Source of the DNA: Burkholderiales bacterium
Lineage (GTDB): Bacteria > Pseudomonadota > Gammaproteobacteria > Burkholderiales > Casimicrobiaceae
Assembly: GCA_025935435.1 (NCBI GenBank)
Contig: JAICVH010000178.1
Span: forward strand, 1 to 5,834
Length of the DNA stretch: 5,834 bases
Reading direction: 5' to 3'
Part shown: positions 5,478-5,834 of the stretch, one piece after another
Layout of the letters: each line of letters starts with the position of its first letter
How positions within the stretch are numbered: position 1 is the first letter of the stretch
Translations under genes and position numbers: made by a program
Notes under the pieces: model-generated
The model's database searches: none
What the model was told of the DNA's origin: nothing
Seen by the model: the letters and a program-made list of their open reading frames with translations, nothing else

Positions 5478-5834
5478 TCAGACGGCATCGCGAGGCAGGC
5501 GACGCGCCTGCTTCGCGAGTGCCTGCAGCGTAGCGAGCGACAGCCAGCGGTCCAAGTCGCGCTGCGCCGCTTCCCAGTAGGGCATCGCGCGCGCAAACGT
5601 GCGCCGGCCGCGTGACGTCAGCCGTAACCAGCGCACGCGCCGGTCGTCTGCTGTCTCCACCCCGACGAGCCCCGCGCGTCGCAGCTTGTCGACCGTGCGC
5701 GAGACGGTCGTCTGATCCGTCGCAGTCACTTCGCCGATCCGGCCCATCTCGACCGGCTCGCAGGCCGCGATCGCCCACAACAGTGCAAGCTGGCTCGCTC
5801 GCACGCCGGCGGGCTCGAGCGCATCGTCGTAGAA
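5478..5834 (-). CDS. MarR-family transcriptional regulator, 5' end beyond the window
   Basis: This DNA-binding repressor or activator has a winged helix-turn-helix. The frame is open to the right edge; the visible part starts F-Y-D-D-A-L-E-P-A-G and continues V-R-A-S-Q-L-A-L-L, matching the usual MarR pattern (YD..L.P.GL...Q..LL). The GTG at 5804 is therefore most likely an internal Val and not the start. Next come IGEVTATDQTTVSRTVDKL (helix-turn-helix with recognition helix), RAGLV, and the wing with the characteristic DDRRVRWLRLTSRG, followed by the C-terminal dimerisation helices. About 118 residues are present; a full MarR protein has about 140-160, so some 20-40 are missing. MarR proteins often sense small phenolic or lipophilic compounds and control neighbouring genes. 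Here neither the repeat protein (convergent) nor the operon is an obvious target, and the gene upstream is outside the window. Confidence 0.9.
   Translation of the reverse strand, partial: FYDDALEPAGVRASQLALLWAIAACEPVEMGRIGEVTATDQTTVSRTVDKLRRAGLVGVETADDRRVRWLRLTSRGRRTFARAMPYWEAAQRDLDRWLSLATLQALAKQARRLPRDAV
5484..5523. terminator. Long hairpin at the convergent gene ends; possible transcript end or processing structure
   Basis: Arms 5484-5501 and 5505-5523 pair over 18 base pairs around the 3-base loop ACG. The only imperfections are one G-T pair (5494 with 5512) and one bulged base (G5519). The hairpin starts seven bases after the stop of the repeat-protein gene and lies wholly within the last codons of the MarR gene. 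No T-run follows on either strand, so it is not a standard intrinsic terminator. It may stabilise a 3' end, mark a Rho-dependent end, or be chance coding structure. Confidence 0.45.

Noticed and set aside
1..5834. Mobile element, CRISPR array, tRNA or phage remnant
   Set aside because: No terminal inverted repeats, transposase motifs, spaced direct repeats or tRNA-like cloverleaf were seen on either strand.

Overview
The window is GC-rich, with G/C-biased third codon positions, tight overlapping genes and long open frames on the antisense strands. This fits a beta-proteobacterium, most likely Burkholderia or a close relative. That placement is an inference from composition and gene style, not a database match. 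No rRNA, tRNA, CRISPR array, insertion sequence or integrase is visible.

Left and central part (about 1-4985, minus strand): five genes in one compact, probably single-transcript operon. In transcription order they are: an exported family-5 ABC transporter substrate-binding protein (4985-3420); an NAD-type aldehyde dehydrogenase starting at a TTG codon (3423-1954); an SGNH/GDSL-type hydrolase with a hydrophobic N-terminal segment (1961-1092); a family-2 glycosyltransferase with a hydrophobic C-terminal region (1092-49); and the first codons of another gene (20 to beyond base 1) that begins like a short-chain dehydrogenase/reductase. The first four overlap by 4, 8 and 1 bases. The fifth follows after 28 bases with its own strong ribosome binding site. 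Uptake protein, oxidoreductases, esterase/acylesterase-like hydrolase and glycosyltransferase in fixed order suggest one pathway handling, or building and decorating, a small molecule. The sequence does not reveal the substrate.

Intergenic region (4986-5153): a divergent spacer of 168 bases with tentative promoters for both directions and a very good Shine-Dalgarno sequence for the rightward gene.

Right part (5154-5834): a small exported protein with a Pro/Val/Tyr repeat tail (PXPV-type, plus strand), converging with a MarR-family regulator (minus strand) that runs off the right edge. The two stop codons abut with no spacer and form the palindrome TGATCA. Seven bases further on, inside the regulator's last codons, lies an almost perfect 18-bp hairpin with a 3-base loop. 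It may form the 3' end of one or both transcripts.

The window does not show a clearly new defence or mobile system. The points most worth a second look are the coupled five-gene operon, the abutting stops with the embedded hairpin, and the unusual acidic motif of the glycosyltransferase.
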